DNA of 64,000 nucleotides, from positions 1,116,001 through 1,180,000 of the forward strand of contig NZ_MTZV01000002.1 of the NCBI RefSeq assembly GCF_002362315.1, read 5' to 3'. Under the pieces are notes generated by a model that saw nothing but the letters and a program-made list of their open reading frames with translations, had not been told where the DNA came from and ran no database searches. This document shows positions 17,803 through 27,467 of this stretch, piece after piece (position 1 is the stretch's first letter; every line of letters starts with the position of its first letter). This DNA comes from Paraburkholderia acidicola (GTDB taxonomy: Bacteria; Pseudomonadota; Gammaproteobacteria; Burkholderiales; Burkholderiaceae). The translations under genes and the position numbers were made by a program.

Positions 17803-18003
17803 TTGATTCGTCACTCCGTGGCCACCGAGCGATCACGACTCGCCGCGATTTTTCTCCATCACGCCTTTTTCGTTTCGATCGGTTAGGATGGCCCTAGCCC
17901 GCCTCGCACGGCGGTCGCGCCCAGCCCGGCGGCCTTCGCTGCCGGTGTCCCTGAGACACGGTCGCGCCATGTGCGTGGTGTATCCTAAGTGCTCTGCAAC
18001 AGC

Positions 18004-18024
18004 GCGCCCAGTCTGGCCGGGCGC
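18004..18024 (+). promoter_or_regulatory. Hairpin directly before corC start
   Basis: GCGCCC (18004-18009) pairs with GGGCGC (18019-18024) only 6 bases before the corC ATG. It would cover the ribosome-binding area and could limit translation. No clear Shine-Dalgarno is present. Confidence 0.35.
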
Positions 18025-18030
18025 ATCACC

Positions 18031-18924
18031 ATGAACGACACCTATCCCAGTCGACGCTCTACAGGCAAACCCCAGGAAAAGCGCTCGCTACTCGAGCGAC
18101 TGACCGACTTCATCTCGCCCGAACCCGATTCTCGCGGCGAACTCCTCGAAATCCTCCAGGATGCGCATGAGCGCAATCTGATCGACGCGGACTCGCTGTC
18201 GATGATCGAGGGCGTCTTCCAGGTCTCCGAACTCTGCGCACGCGACATCATGATTCCGCGCGCGCAAATGGATGCGATCAACATCGCCGAGACCCCCGAC
18301 GAATTCATGCCGTACGTGCTCGACAAGGCGCACTCGCGCTACCCGGTCTACGAAGGCAATCGCGACAATGTGATCGGCGTGCTGCTCGCCAAAGATCTGC
18401 TGCGCTACTACGCCGAAGAAGAATTCGATGTGCGCGGCATGTTGCGCCCCGCGGTGTTCATCCCCGAGTCGAAGCGCCTGAACGTGCTGCTGCACGACTT
18501 CCGCGTGAACCGCAATCACATCGCGATCGTCGTCGATGAGTACGGCGGCGTTGCCGGCCTCATCACGATCGAGGACGTGCTCGAGCAGATCGTCGGCGAC
18601 ATCGAGGACGAATACGATTTCGACGAGGAAAGCGGCAACATCATTGCGTCGCCGGACGGCCGTTTCCGCGTGCGTGCGCTCACGGAGATCGAGCAGTTCA
18701 ACGAGGCATTCGGTACGCACTATTCCGACGATGAAGTCGACACGATCGGCGGACTCGTGACGCATCATTTCGGCCGCGTGCCGCACCGGGGCGAGAAGGT
18801 TCGCCTCGATGACCTGATCTTCGAGATCCTGCGCGGCGATGCGCGTCAGATACACATGCTGCTCGTGCGCCGCGACCCGATGGCCGGTCAGCGCGAGCGC
18901 GACGCGCAGCACGTGCAGACCTGA
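18031..18924 (+). CDS. corC: CorC/HlyC-family CBS-domain protein
   Basis: A 297-residue soluble protein with two CBS domains (about 70-200), starting at the typical VFQVSELCARDIMIPRAQM (part quoted), and a C-terminal CorC/HlyC transporter-associated domain (about 210-290). It corresponds to E. coli YbeX/CorC (292 residues), linked to magnesium/cobalt efflux and, more recently, ribosome-related phenotypes. The ATG at 18031 gives this length; an upstream in-frame ATG at 17989 would add 14 unrelated residues. It is followed 42 bases later by lnt, as in many proteobacteria. Confidence 0.92.
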   Translation: MNDTYPSRRSTGKPQEKRSLLERLTDFISPEPDSRGELLEILQDAHERNLIDADSLSMIEGVFQVSELCARDIMIPRAQMDAINIAETPDEFMPYVLDKAHSRYPVYEGNRDNVIGVLLAKDLLRYYAEEEFDVRGMLRPAVFIPESKRLNVLLHDFRVNRNHIAIVVDEYGGVAGLITIEDVLEQIVGDIEDEYDFDEESGNIIASPDGRFRVRALTEIEQFNEAFGTHYSDDEVDTIGGLVTHHFGRVPHRGEKVRLDDLIFEILRGDARQIHMLLVRRDPMAGQRERDAQHVQT

Positions 18925-18966
18925 GCCCGCCGTTCTCCCTTCACCTTTCCCGCCGACCGCGTAACG

Positions 18967-20736
18967 ATGGCCGACCCGATCTCCTCCCGTCTGCAGCCTG
19001 GTGTAACGCCGGCCGCAGCCATTGCTCCGGTCCGCAACGGCCGCACGCTACCTCGCTCGCACTATTTAATAGCCTTCTTTGCTGGCGCGGCGAACACGCT
19101 GTCGTTCGCGCCGACGCCGCACGGCGGCTGGCTCGAAATCGTGCTGTTCGTGTTTTTCTTCGCGTGGCTCACGCGGACGACCGGCTGGAAGAGCGCGGCG
19201 CTCACGGGCGGTGCATTCGGCTTCGGCAACTTCGTCACGGGCGTGTGGTGGTTGTACGTCAGCATGCACGTGTACGGCGGCATGCCCGCGGTGCTCGCGG
19301 GCGCGGCGGTTGCGCTGTTCTCGCTGTACCTCGCTTTGTATCCGGCGCTGGCTGCCGGTATCTGGTCATTCTGCGCAGGACACGCGCGCAACGGCGCACT
19401 CTCCCCACTCGACGACCGGCCGTTCGCGCCAACGTGGCACGGCGCGTTTGCGTTCGCGAGCGCGTGGGCGATCGGTGAATGGCTGCGTGGCACGATCTTC
19501 ACGGGCTTTCCGTGGCTTGCGAGCGGGTATCCGCAGGTCGATGGGCCGCTTGCCGGGTTTGCTCCGGTGGCAGGGGTGTATGGCATCGGCTGGGTGCTTG
19601 CGCTGATTGCCGCTTTGATCGTGCAAGCGTGGGTGCGAGCACGTGAACCGCGCGGCAGCGGCAGTAACAGCAGCAACAGCAACGGCAGCTCACGCACCGC
19701 GCGCATCGCCACGCCCGCAATCGTCGCGCTCGCGCTGATCGCAGCGGGCCCGCTGCTGCGGCTCGTCGCGTGGACCACACCGACAAATGCACCGCTGAAG
19801 GTGCGGCTCCTGCAAGGCAACGTGCCGCAGGACATGAAATTCGACGAAGCCGGTGTAGTCGGTGCGATCCGCGAGTTTGAGCGGATGATCACCGCAAAGC
19901 CCGCCGACCTCGTCGTCACACCGGAAACCGCGATCCCCGTGCTCGTCCAGGATGTGCCCGAGGACTTCGGCGTCGCCGTGCGCAATTTCGCCGATTCGAC
20001 CGGTACGTCGATCGTGTTTGGCGCGATCGGCGGCAAGGTTACGCCGGACCGCCGCATCGTCGACTACACGAACAGCCTGTTCGGTATGACGCCGGGAACG
20101 CGTGACCTCTATCGCTACGACAAGCATCACCTGGTGCCGTTCGGCGAGTTCGTGCCCTGGGGCTTCCGCTGGTTCGTCCAGATGATGAACATCCCGCTCG
20201 GCGATTTCGACCGCGGGGCACCGGTGCAAAAGCCGTTCATGGTCCACAACGACGCGATCTCCGTCGATATCTGCTACGAGGATCTGTTCGGCGAGGAAAT
20301 CGCGCGCACCGTGCGCGAAAACGCGACGCCCGTGAGCGTGCTGATCAATTCGACGAATCTTGGCTGGTTCGGCAATACCATCGCACTCGACCAGCATCTG
20401 CAGATTGCGCGGATGCGCTCGCTGGAAACCGGCCGGCCGATGCTGCGCGCCACCAATACCGGCACCACCGCTGCCATCGATGCACACGGCAACGTGACCG
20501 GACGGTTGCGGCCGTTCACCATCGGCGCGCTCGACACGACCGTGCAAGGCATGACCGGCAATACACCCTACGTGACGAGCGGCAATAACACGGTGCTCGT
20601 CGTTTCGCTGATCCTGCTCGCGTTCGGCTTCGCCTTTGGACCAGGGCGGCTGAGGCGGCCAGGGCGCCGCGGCAACGCTCTTAAGAGCGAAAAAACCACG
20701 ACATCCACCACCGCCGACGACAGCCGCAACACCTGA
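18967..20736 (+). CDS. lnt: Apolipoprotein N-acyltransferase
   Basis: A 589-residue inner-membrane enzyme that adds the third acyl chain to lipoproteins. About 7 hydrophobic segments surround a periplasmic nitrilase-type domain. The catalytic triad is visible: Glu320 (VVTPETAIP), Lys386 (YRYDKHHLVPFGE) and Cys436 (SVDICYEDL). E. coli Lnt has 512 residues; the extra length here comes from an N-terminal extension, a Ser/Asn-rich tract at about 229-243 and a charged C-terminal tail. Gene order matches E. coli. Confidence 0.95.
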   Translation: MADPISSRLQPGVTPAAAIAPVRNGRTLPRSHYLIAFFAGAANTLSFAPTPHGGWLEIVLFVFFFAWLTRTTGWKSAALTGGAFGFGNFVTGVWWLYVSMHVYGGMPAVLAGAAVALFSLYLALYPALAAGIWSFCAGHARNGALSPLDDRPFAPTWHGAFAFASAWAIGEWLRGTIFTGFPWLASGYPQVDGPLAGFAPVAGVYGIGWVLALIAALIVQAWVRAREPRGSGSNSSNSNGSSRTARIATPAIVALALIAAGPLLRLVAWTTPTNAPLKVRLLQGNVPQDMKFDEAGVVGAIREFERMITAKPADLVVTPETAIPVLVQDVPEDFGVAVRNFADSTGTSIVFGAIGGKVTPDRRIVDYTNSLFGMTPGTRDLYRYDKHHLVPFGEFVPWGFRWFVQMMNIPLGDFDRGAPVQKPFMVHNDAISVDICYEDLFGEEIARTVRENATPVSVLINSTNLGWFGNTIALDQHLQIARMRSLETGRPMLRATNTGTTAAIDAHGNVTGRLRPFTIGALDTTVQGMTGNTPYVTSGNNTVLVVSLILLAFGFAFGPGRLRRPGRRGNALKSEKTTTSTTADDSRNT

Positions 20737-20876
20737 GCTCCGCAGAAAGTCTCAACGCACCGTCAATCCGGTAAAATTCAACGTTTTAGCACCTGGGCCG
20801 CGCCACCGGCCGGTTGCCGCCGGCTCGCGCCGCGCAGCAATCGCGCCGTGGGCGCGGTCTGCCTGAAAGGCACTTC

Positions 20877-21884
20877 ATGCTCACGTTTCAGCAAATCATC
20901 CTGACGCTGCAATCCTACTGGGACAAGCAGGGCTGCGCGCTGCTCCAGCCAATCGACATGGAAGTCGGCGCGGGCACGTCCCACGTTCATACGTTCCTGC
21001 GGGCAATCGGCCCGGAGCCGTGGCGAGCCGCCTATGTGCAGCCGTCGCGCCGACCGAAGGACGGCCGCTATGGCGAGAACCCGAACCGTCTGCAGCACTA
21101 CTACCAGTACCAGGCCGTGCTCAAGCCCGCGCCGGAAAACATCCTCGACCTGTACCTCGGCTCACTCGAAGCACTCGGTCTGGATCTACAGCAGAACGAC
21201 GTGCGCTTCGTCGAGGACGACTGGGAAAATCCGACGCTCGGCGCGTGGGGTCTCGGCTGGGAAGTGTGGCTGAACGGCATGGAAGTGACGCAGTTCACGT
21301 ACTTCCAGCAGGTGGGCGGGCTCGACTGCAAGCCGGTGCTCGGCGAAATCACGTACGGGCTCGAGCGTCTCGCGATGTATCTGCAGAAGGTCGACAACAT
21401 CTATGACCTGACATGGACCGAGTGGGAAGAGCAAGGCCCGAACGGCCCCGAGCTGCGCCGCCTCACTTACCGCGATGTGTATCACCAGAACGAAGTCGAG
21501 CAGTCCACGTACAACTTCGAACATGCGAACGTCGATCTGCTGTTCACGTTCTTCAACAGCTACGAAGCCGAAGCGAAGCGCATGATCGAGGCGCAGATCG
21601 CGCTGCCGGCGTATGAACTCGTGCTGAAGGCCGGCCACACGTTCAACCTGCTCGATGCGCGCGGTGCGATTTCCGTGACCGAACGCGCCGCGTATATCGG
21701 CCGCATCCGCGCACTGTCGCGTCTCGTCGCGCAGGCATATTACGACTCGCGCGAAAAGCTCGGCTTCCCGATGCTCGGCAATCCGGTGCACGCCGTACCC
21801 GGCCTCACCACCGACGAACAGGACGCCGCGAAGCCCGCCTGGGCGCCGCCGCTCAAAGTCGAACGCAAGATCGATCCGGACTGA
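20877..21884 (+). CDS. glyQ: Glycyl-tRNA synthetase alpha subunit
   Basis: A 335-residue class II synthetase subunit that charges tRNA-Gly together with GlyS. The N-terminus [19 protein letters not shown] is a family hallmark, and motif 2 is recognisable in [18 protein letters not shown]. It is somewhat longer than E. coli GlyQ (303) at the C-terminus. The ATG at 20877 was chosen because LTFQQ is the usual start; the frame is open further upstream but not family-like. glyS follows after 15 bases. Confidence 0.96.
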   Translation: MLTFQQIILTLQSYWDKQGCALLQPIDMEVGAGTSHVHTFLRAIGPEPWRAAYVQPSRRPKDGRYGENPNRLQHYYQYQAVLKPAPENILDLYLGSLEALGLDLQQNDVRFVEDDWENPTLGAWGLGWEVWLNGMEVTQFTYFQQVGGLDCKPVLGEITYGLERLAMYLQKVDNIYDLTWTEWEEQGPNGPELRRLTYRDVYHQNEVEQSTYNFEHANVDLLFTFFNSYEAEAKRMIEAQIALPAYELVLKAGHTFNLLDARGAISVTERAAYIGRIRALSRLVAQAYYDSREKLGFPMLGNPVHAVPGLTTDEQDAAKPAWAPPLKVERKIDPD

Positions 21885-21899
21885 CGAGACCCCGAAGAA

Positions 21900-24005
21900 A
21901 TGACTCAAGCCCACCAAGCCACCCTGCTCGTCGAACTGCTCACGGAAGAATTGCCGCCGAAGGCGCTCGCGCGTCTCGGCGACGCGTTCGCCGAAGGCAT
22001 TGCGCAGCGCCTCGCGGCGCGCGACCTGATCGAAGGCGAACCGTCGTTCGAACGCTATGCGACACCGCGCCGGCTCGCGGTGATGATCCGCAACGTGCGC
22101 GCCGTCGCGCCTGAAAAGCACGTGCGCGAAAAAGTGCTGCCGGTATCGGTTGCGCTCGACGCCGACGGCAAGCCCACCGCGCCGCTCGCGAAGAAGCTCG
22201 CCGCACTCGGCTTCCCCGATTTCTCGGTAAGCGATCTCGAACGTGCGTCGGACGGTAAGGCCGATGCGTTCTTCCTACGCTACGCCGCGCCCGGCGCGAC
22301 GCTCGCTGAAGGTCTGCAAGCCGCGCTCGACGAAACGCTCACGCTTTCGAAGCTGCCTATCCCCAAGGGTATGACGTACCAGCGCCCGGACGGCACCAAC
22401 ATCCAGTTCGTGCGCCCCGTACAGCGGCTCACCGTCCTGCATGGCGAGCGCGTCGTGCCGGTCAGCGCATTCGGCATCGATGCCGACGACACGACGCTCG
22501 GCCACCGCTTCCTGTCCGAAGGCTTCATCGCGATCCAGCACGCCGATAGCTACGCCCACACGCTGCGCGAAAAAGGCCATGTGGTCGCGAGCTTCGTCGA
22601 GCGCAAGGAAACGATTCGCACACAGTTGCTTGCGCAGGCCGACGGCGATCAGGTCGTGATGCCCGAGGCGCTGCTCGATGAAGTGACGTCACTGGTCGAA
22701 TGGCCGGCCGTGTATGCGTGCACGTTCGAAGACGAATATCTGCAGGTGCCGCAGGAATGTCTGATTCTCACGATGCAGACGAACCAGAAGTACTTCGCGC
22801 TCACCGATGCTGCAAGCAAGCTGCGTCCGCGCTTCCTGATCGTGTCGAACATCGAGACGAAGACGCCGGGCGAGATCATCGAAGGTAACGAGCGGGTCGT
22901 GCGTCCGCGTCTTGCCGACGCGAAATTCTTCTTCGAGCAGGACAAGAAGAAACCGCTCGCCGAGCGCGTGCCGCAACTTGCGAACGTCGTCTATCACAAC
23001 AAGCTTGGCTCGACACTGCAACGCGTTGAACGCGTCGAGGCGCTGGCCGGCGAGATTGCTGCGCTGGCAGGCGCCAACGTGGCACTGGCGAAGCGCGCTG
23101 CCTACCTTGCCAAGGCGGACCTGATCACCGACATGGTCGGCGAATTCCCCGAGCTGCAAGGCACGATGGGCACGTACTACGCACGTCACGACGGCGAGCC
23201 TGAAGAAGTCGCACTCGCGTGTTCGGAACACTATCAGCCGCGTTTTTCCGGCGATGCATTACCGGCCACCGCAACGGGCACGGTCGTCGCGCTCGCGGAC
23301 AAACTCGAAACGCTCGTCGGTATCTGGGGTATTGGCCTGCAGCCGACCGGTGAAAAAGATCCGTTCGCACTGCGCCGTCACGCACTCGGTGTGCTGCGCA
23401 TCCTCGTCGAAAAGCAGCTACCGGTCGATCTCGTCGAGCTGCTGCGTGCCGCGCATGCGCAGTTCGCCGCAGTGCCGAACGTCGTCGATGCGACAACGGC
23501 GATCTATGAATTCTGTCTCGATCGTCTGCGTGGCCTGCTGCGCGAACGCGGTTTCGCAGCCGCCGAAATCGACGCGGTGCTCGCGCTGAATCCGACGCGT
23601 TTCGACGACCTCGTCGCGCGCCTCGAAGCCGTACGCGAGTTTGCGTTGCTTGCGGAGGCCGGCTCGCTGGCAGCCGCGAACAAGCGCATCTCGAACATCC
23701 TGAAGAAGTCCGACGTGTCAACGTCGGGCGGCGTGCAGACTGCGCTGCTCACCGAAACCGCCGAAAAAGCGCTCTACGCCCAGCTCGAACAGGTTGCGCC
23801 GCGCGTGCAGTCGCAGCTTGCACAACGCGACTACACCGGCGCGCTATCCGCGCTCGCCGCGTTGCGCGAACCGGTCGACACGTTCTTCAACGACGTGATG
23901 GTCAACGCCGAAGACCCGGCGTTGCGCGCCAACCGTCTGGCCCTGCTCGGCGCGCTGCATCAGCAGATGAACTGCGTCGCCGACATTTCTCGGCTTGCCG
24001 CCTGA
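21900..24005 (+). CDS. glyS: Glycyl-tRNA synthetase beta subunit
   Basis: A 701-residue beta subunit of the (alpha-beta)2 glycyl-tRNA synthetase, carrying the tRNA-binding parts. It begins [18 protein letters not shown] after a short lead. Typical segments include [14 protein letters not shown] and [20 protein letters not shown]. The length matches E. coli GlyS (689). It ends immediately before gmhB, with translational coupling likely. Confidence 0.96.
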   Translation: MTQAHQATLLVELLTEELPPKALARLGDAFAEGIAQRLAARDLIEGEPSFERYATPRRLAVMIRNVRAVAPEKHVREKVLPVSVALDADGKPTAPLAKKLAALGFPDFSVSDLERASDGKADAFFLRYAAPGATLAEGLQAALDETLTLSKLPIPKGMTYQRPDGTNIQFVRPVQRLTVLHGERVVPVSAFGIDADDTTLGHRFLSEGFIAIQHADSYAHTLREKGHVVASFVERKETIRTQLLAQADGDQVVMPEALLDEVTSLVEWPAVYACTFEDEYLQVPQECLILTMQTNQKYFALTDAASKLRPRFLIVSNIETKTPGEIIEGNERVVRPRLADAKFFFEQDKKKPLAERVPQLANVVYHNKLGSTLQRVERVEALAGEIAALAGANVALAKRAAYLAKADLITDMVGEFPELQGTMGTYYARHDGEPEEVALACSEHYQPRFSGDALPATATGTVVALADKLETLVGIWGIGLQPTGEKDPFALRRHALGVLRILVEKQLPVDLVELLRAAHAQFAAVPNVVDATTAIYEFCLDRLRGLLRERGFAAAEIDAVLALNPTRFDDLVARLEAVREFALLAEAGSLAAANKRISNILKKSDVSTSGGVQTALLTETAEKALYAQLEQVAPRVQSQLAQRDYTGALSALAALREPVDTFFNDVMVNAEDPALRANRLALLGALHQQMNCVADISRLAA

Positions 24006-24014
24006 GTGCGCACC

Positions 24015-24575
24015 ATGGGGACTTCCACCAGAAAACTCGTCGTGCTCGACCGGGACGGTGTGATCAACGTCGACTCGGATGCGTTCATCAAATCTCCCGA
24101 TGAATGGATCGCGCTGCCCGGCGCGTTCGAAGCGATCGCCCGGCTCAATCAGGCCGGCTATCGTGTCGCGGTTGCGACGAACCAGTCGGGCATCGGCCGC
24201 GGTCTTTTCGACATGAACGCGCTCAACGCGATGCACGTGAAGATGCACCGGGCGGCCGCGGCCGTCGGCGGACGCATCGACGCCGTGTTCTTCTGCCCGC
24301 ATACGGCCCAGGACCACTGCGAGTGCCGCAAGCCGAAGCCCGGCATGCTGAAGATGGCGGTCGAACGTTTCGACGTCGACGCAACGCAAACGCCGGTGGT
24401 CGGCGATGCGCTGCGCGACCTGCAGGCGGGCGCCGCACTCGGCATGAAGCTGCATCTGGTATTGACAGGCAAAGGCCGCAAGACGCTCGCCGCAGGCGGC
24501 CTGCCTGACGGCACGACCGTACACGAAGACCTGCGCGCATTCGCGCTCGACTTTCTCTCCGAAGAACACGAGTGA
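24015..24575 (+). CDS. gmhB: D-glycero-beta-D-manno-heptose 1,7-bisphosphate 7-phosphatase
   Basis: A 186-residue HAD phosphatase in ADP-heptose synthesis for the LPS inner core. Motif I is VVLDRDGVIN, with Asp12 as nucleophile. The zinc loop of the histidinol-phosphatase/GmhB group is present as CPHTAQDHCECRKPKPG. The ATG at 24015 gives the E. coli-like distance to motif I. A GTG at 24006, overlapping the glyS stop as TGAGTG, is an equally possible start. It lies in a glyQ-glyS-gmhB-plsC series. Confidence 0.9.
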   Translation: MGTSTRKLVVLDRDGVINVDSDAFIKSPDEWIALPGAFEAIARLNQAGYRVAVATNQSGIGRGLFDMNALNAMHVKMHRAAAAVGGRIDAVFFCPHTAQDHCECRKPKPGMLKMAVERFDVDATQTPVVGDALRDLQAGAALGMKLHLVLTGKGRKTLAAGGLPDGTTVHEDLRAFALDFLSEEHE

Positions 24576-24615
24576 CCGGCACGCCGCACATCACTCCTAC
24601 TGACCGACCCCGCCG

Positions 24616-25374
24616 ATGCGCTTTCTCCGTTCGCTCCTTCTGCTGATCTTCTTCGTCGTCTACACGCCGCCGTACGCGATCGCCTGCTTTATCGTGTTTC
24701 CGTTCCTGCGCGCCGACAGGCGCTACTGGATGGTGACGGGATGGTGCCGCTCGACGGTCTTCGCGGCGCGCTGGCTGAATGGCATCAAGTACCGGATCGA
24801 AGGTTTCGAGAATCTGCCCAACGGGCCTGCCGTGCTGCTCTCGAAGCACCAGTCGGCGTGGGAGACGTTCGCGTTCCCGGCCCTGATGCCGCGTCCGCTC
24901 TGCTACGTGTTCAAGCGCGAGTTGCTGTTCGTGCCGTTCTTCGGCTGGACACTCGGCATGCTGAAGATGGTCCATATCGATCGCAAGGAAGGCAAGAATG
25001 CTTTCGATTCAGTGACGCGGCAAGGCAAGGCGCGCATGGAAGAAGGCGCATGGGTCATCATGTTTCCAGAAGGCACGCGCACGCCGACCGGCAAGCAGGG
25101 CAAGTACAAGACCGGCGGCCCACGCTTTGCGATCGCAACCGGCGCACCCGTCGTGCCGATCGCACACAATGCGGGACGCGTGTGGCCCCGTAACTCGTTT
25201 TTTAAATATCCGGGTATAGTCACGGTGTCGATCGGCAAGCCGATGGACACAACGGGGCTCACGCCCGACGAAGTGAACACGCGCGTCGAAACGTGGATCG
25301 AAGCTGAAATGCGCCGCATCGATCCCGAAGCGTACCGCGCTGCGGACAGCACGCCCGCCGCCGCCCAAATCTGA
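24616..25374 (+). CDS. 1-acyl-sn-glycerol-3-phosphate acyltransferase (PlsC family)
   Basis: A 252-residue membrane-associated acyltransferase of phospholipid synthesis, with a hydrophobic N-terminal anchor (about 5-30). The substrate motif FPEGTR is at 150-155. The catalytic motif reads KHQSAWE (His78, Glu83), that is HX4E rather than the textbook HX4D. This variant is known to me from betaproteobacterial and neisserial acyltransferases, but remains noteworthy. It follows gmhB by 40 bases. Confidence 0.9.
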   Translation: MRFLRSLLLLIFFVVYTPPYAIACFIVFPFLRADRRYWMVTGWCRSTVFAARWLNGIKYRIEGFENLPNGPAVLLSKHQSAWETFAFPALMPRPLCYVFKRELLFVPFFGWTLGMLKMVHIDRKEGKNAFDSVTRQGKARMEEGAWVIMFPEGTRTPTGKQGKYKTGGPRFAIATGAPVVPIAHNAGRVWPRNSFFKYPGIVTVSIGKPMDTTGLTPDEVNTRVETWIEAEMRRIDPEAYRAADSTPAAAQI

Positions 25375-25418
25375 CGCGCCCACGCCTGACGGGCGTTTTT
25401 TGCGCGAAACCGGATCCG

Positions 25419-26270
25419 ATGCAGAAGTCCTCACCACCGCAGCCCGCTGCGGCGCTCGATAGCCGGCAACTCGATCTGCCGCTCTTCAACGAGCCCGGCA
25501 TCGCGCCGCCGTCCGCGCCACAGAAACCCACGGTGCTGCGCGCACCGGACGGCACGAAACTGCGCAGCATGACGCTGGGTGCGCAGACGCTCCCCTACCT
25601 GCTCAAACGTTCGGCACGCCGCTCGATCGGTTTTGCGATCGACGGTACGGGTCTCACGATCACTGCGCCGCGCTGGGTGACGATCGCCGATATCGAAATC
25701 GCGATCGCCGAAAAACAGCGCTGGATTTTCGCGAAGCTCACTGAATGGCAGACGCGTGTCGAGCAGCGTGCGTTGCCGCGCATCGACTGGAAAGATGGTG
25801 CTGAAGTGCCGTATCTCGGGCAGCCGGTGCGCGTCGCGCTTGGTGCGCCAAATCTTGCGTTCGATGCGCCGTCCGCGACGCTGGGTTTGCCCCTGTCGTC
25901 GCACGCGGAGCAGCAGCAGATCAAGGACCGTGTGCAGGGCTGGTTGCAGGGCGAAGCGAAGCGCATCTTCGGTGAACGGCTCGACGTCTACGCGCAGAAA
26001 CTCGGCGTCGACTATCGCGCGTATGCGTTGTCGTCGGCTGCGACGCGCTGGGGTAGCTGTTCAAGTGACGGCAAGATTCGCCTGAACTGGCGACTCATCC
26101 ACTTTCCGCTGTCGATCATCGACTACGTCGTCGCTCACGAACTCGCGCATCTGCGCGAGATGAATCACAGTCCGCGTTTCTGGCAAACTGTCGAGTCGAT
26201 TTTTCCGGAGTTCCGCGAAGCGCGGCAGACCTTGAAGCATCATCCACCAGAGCTGTTGCCGACGCTTTAG
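25419..26270 (+). CDS. YgjP-like (DUF45) M48-type metallopeptidase domain protein
   Basis: A 283-residue protein ending in a zinc-metallopeptidase motif, HELAHLREMNHSPRFW (His240, Glu241, His244, third ligand probably His250). The segment RWGSCSSDGKIRLNWRL is characteristic of the YgjP/DUF45 group. E. coli YgjP is much shorter (about 167 residues). The extra N-terminal 100 residues include a Pro/Ala-rich start. Substrate and role are not known. It is the last gene of the glyQ-led plus-strand run. Confidence 0.85.
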   Translation: MQKSSPPQPAAALDSRQLDLPLFNEPGIAPPSAPQKPTVLRAPDGTKLRSMTLGAQTLPYLLKRSARRSIGFAIDGTGLTITAPRWVTIADIEIAIAEKQRWIFAKLTEWQTRVEQRALPRIDWKDGAEVPYLGQPVRVALGAPNLAFDAPSATLGLPLSSHAEQQQIKDRVQGWLQGEAKRIFGERLDVYAQKLGVDYRAYALSSAATRWGSCSSDGKIRLNWRLIHFPLSIIDYVVAHELAHLREMNHSPRFWQTVESIFPEFREARQTLKHHPPELLPTL

Positions 26271-26334
26271 GGTTGCGGCGCGTTGTGGCTGCGGCTGCGG
26301 CGCACGTGCCCCGCAGCGATGCCTTTTTATGGCG

Positions 26335-26751
26335 TTACGCCGCCGTCGTGAACGTTTCGTGCAGACGGCGCCAGCGCACGTTGCGCTGTGCATCTACCTC
26401 GAATACCGCTGTGGAGCGACGCACGTTGCTGCCGGCGCTGCTCGTCTGATGTTCGGTGTAACCGAGCACCGCGCCAGTCGGCCAGGATGCGATGACGGCG
26501 ATATCGTCGATAGTGATCGTGCAGCCAGGCCGCGCACCATGTGCACCACCGAACAACTGCGCGAGCCCCGCACGATCGAGCGCCGCGCCTGCAGTGGTGA
26601 CCAGCGTAAAATCGTCAGCGAAGTGCGCCATGATCGCGTCGAGCGCATCGGCGCCGATCGTGCCGTCAAACCATGCGGCAATCTGCACATGGATCGATTG
26701 AAGTTCGTCGATGCAGGCTGCTGCCTCGGCATGTGTTTCAGCCACCGTCAT
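26335..26751 (-). CDS. SnoaL-like/DUF4440-type protein
   Basis: A 138-residue protein with the NTF2-like fold pattern: a helical N-terminus ([15 protein letters not shown]), then [21 protein letters not shown] and a C-terminal strand RRLHETF. Such small proteins are often isomerases, hydrolases or of unknown activity. The ATG at 26751 overlaps the gloA stop (ATGA), so translation is probably coupled. A longer reading to 26883 would lie inside gloA and is unlikely. Confidence 0.7.
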   Translation of the reverse strand: MTVAETHAEAAACIDELQSIHVQIAAWFDGTIGADALDAIMAHFADDFTLVTTAGAALDRAGLAQLFGGAHGARPGCTITIDDIAVIASWPTGAVLGYTEHQTSSAGSNVRRSTAVFEVDAQRNVRWRRLHETFTTAA

Positions 26752-27137
26752 TGCGTCTTCTTCTGGATGAATTCGATCTTGTAGCCGTCCGGGTCCGTGA
26801 CGAACGCGATCACGGTCGTACCGTGCTTCATCGGTCCCGCTTCGCGCACCACCGTGCCGCCCTGCGCCTTGATGAGGTCGCATGCCGCGTACGCGTCTTC
26901 GACCTCGACCGCGAGATGCCCGAAGCCGCTGCCCAGATCGTAGGATTCCGTGTCCCAGTTGTGCGTGAGTTCGAGCACCGTACCATCGCGCTCGTCGGTA
27001 TAGCCGACAAAAGCGAGCGTGAACTTGCCTTCCGGATAGTCGTGACGGCGCAGCAACTTCATGCCGAGCAACTCGGTGTAGAACTTGATCGAACGGTCGA
27101 GATTACCGACCCGAAGCATGGTGTGAAGCAGGCGCAT
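26748..27137 (-). CDS. gloA: Lactoylglutathione lyase (glyoxalase I)
   Basis: A 129-residue glyoxalase I that converts the methylglyoxal-glutathione hemithioacetal to S-lactoylglutathione. All four metal ligands are in the E. coli positions: His5, Glu56, His74 and Glu122. The short form without the 14-residue insert suggests a nickel/cobalt-type enzyme. It overlaps the SnoaL-like gene by 4 bases. Confidence 0.96.
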   Translation of the reverse strand: MRLLHTMLRVGNLDRSIKFYTELLGMKLLRRHDYPEGKFTLAFVGYTDERDGTVLELTHNWDTESYDLGSGFGHLAVEVEDAYAACDLIKAQGGTVVREAGPMKHGTTVIAFVTDPDGYKIEFIQKKTQ

Positions 27138-27467
27138 GATGCACTCCCTGTTGCTGGATATCGAGGACGTAAATGTACCCGGAAACGCACGCCGTTGCTC
27201 GCGGACGCGCTTTTCCGCCGGGACGGTTTCTGCGCGTCATGACGCGGTTGGTGGCGGTTCGCAAATCAGTCGATGCACACGCACGCCGAGGGGTCATCGC
27301 GGCGCCCACCGGTCCGGTTTGATATCGTACGAAGAAGCTGGGGCACAACGGAGACAAACGCGTACAGGACCCAGCTCGATGCACCAGGCCAATACCATCG
27401 GCCGTCACTCCCTGCACGCGGTTTCCCATCCGATGACCTGTCCTTCCCTTCTCACGGCGGCAATGCG
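27138..27467. other. Divergent intergenic region gloA / EamA gene
   Basis: These 330 bases contain a perfect 14-bp palindrome, CGCGTCATGACGCG, at 27233-27246, a possible operator. A 30-codon frame from an ATG at 27379 ends at 27471 and overlaps the EamA start (ATGA). It may be a leader peptide or chance. Nothing else is recognisable. Confidence 0.4.
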
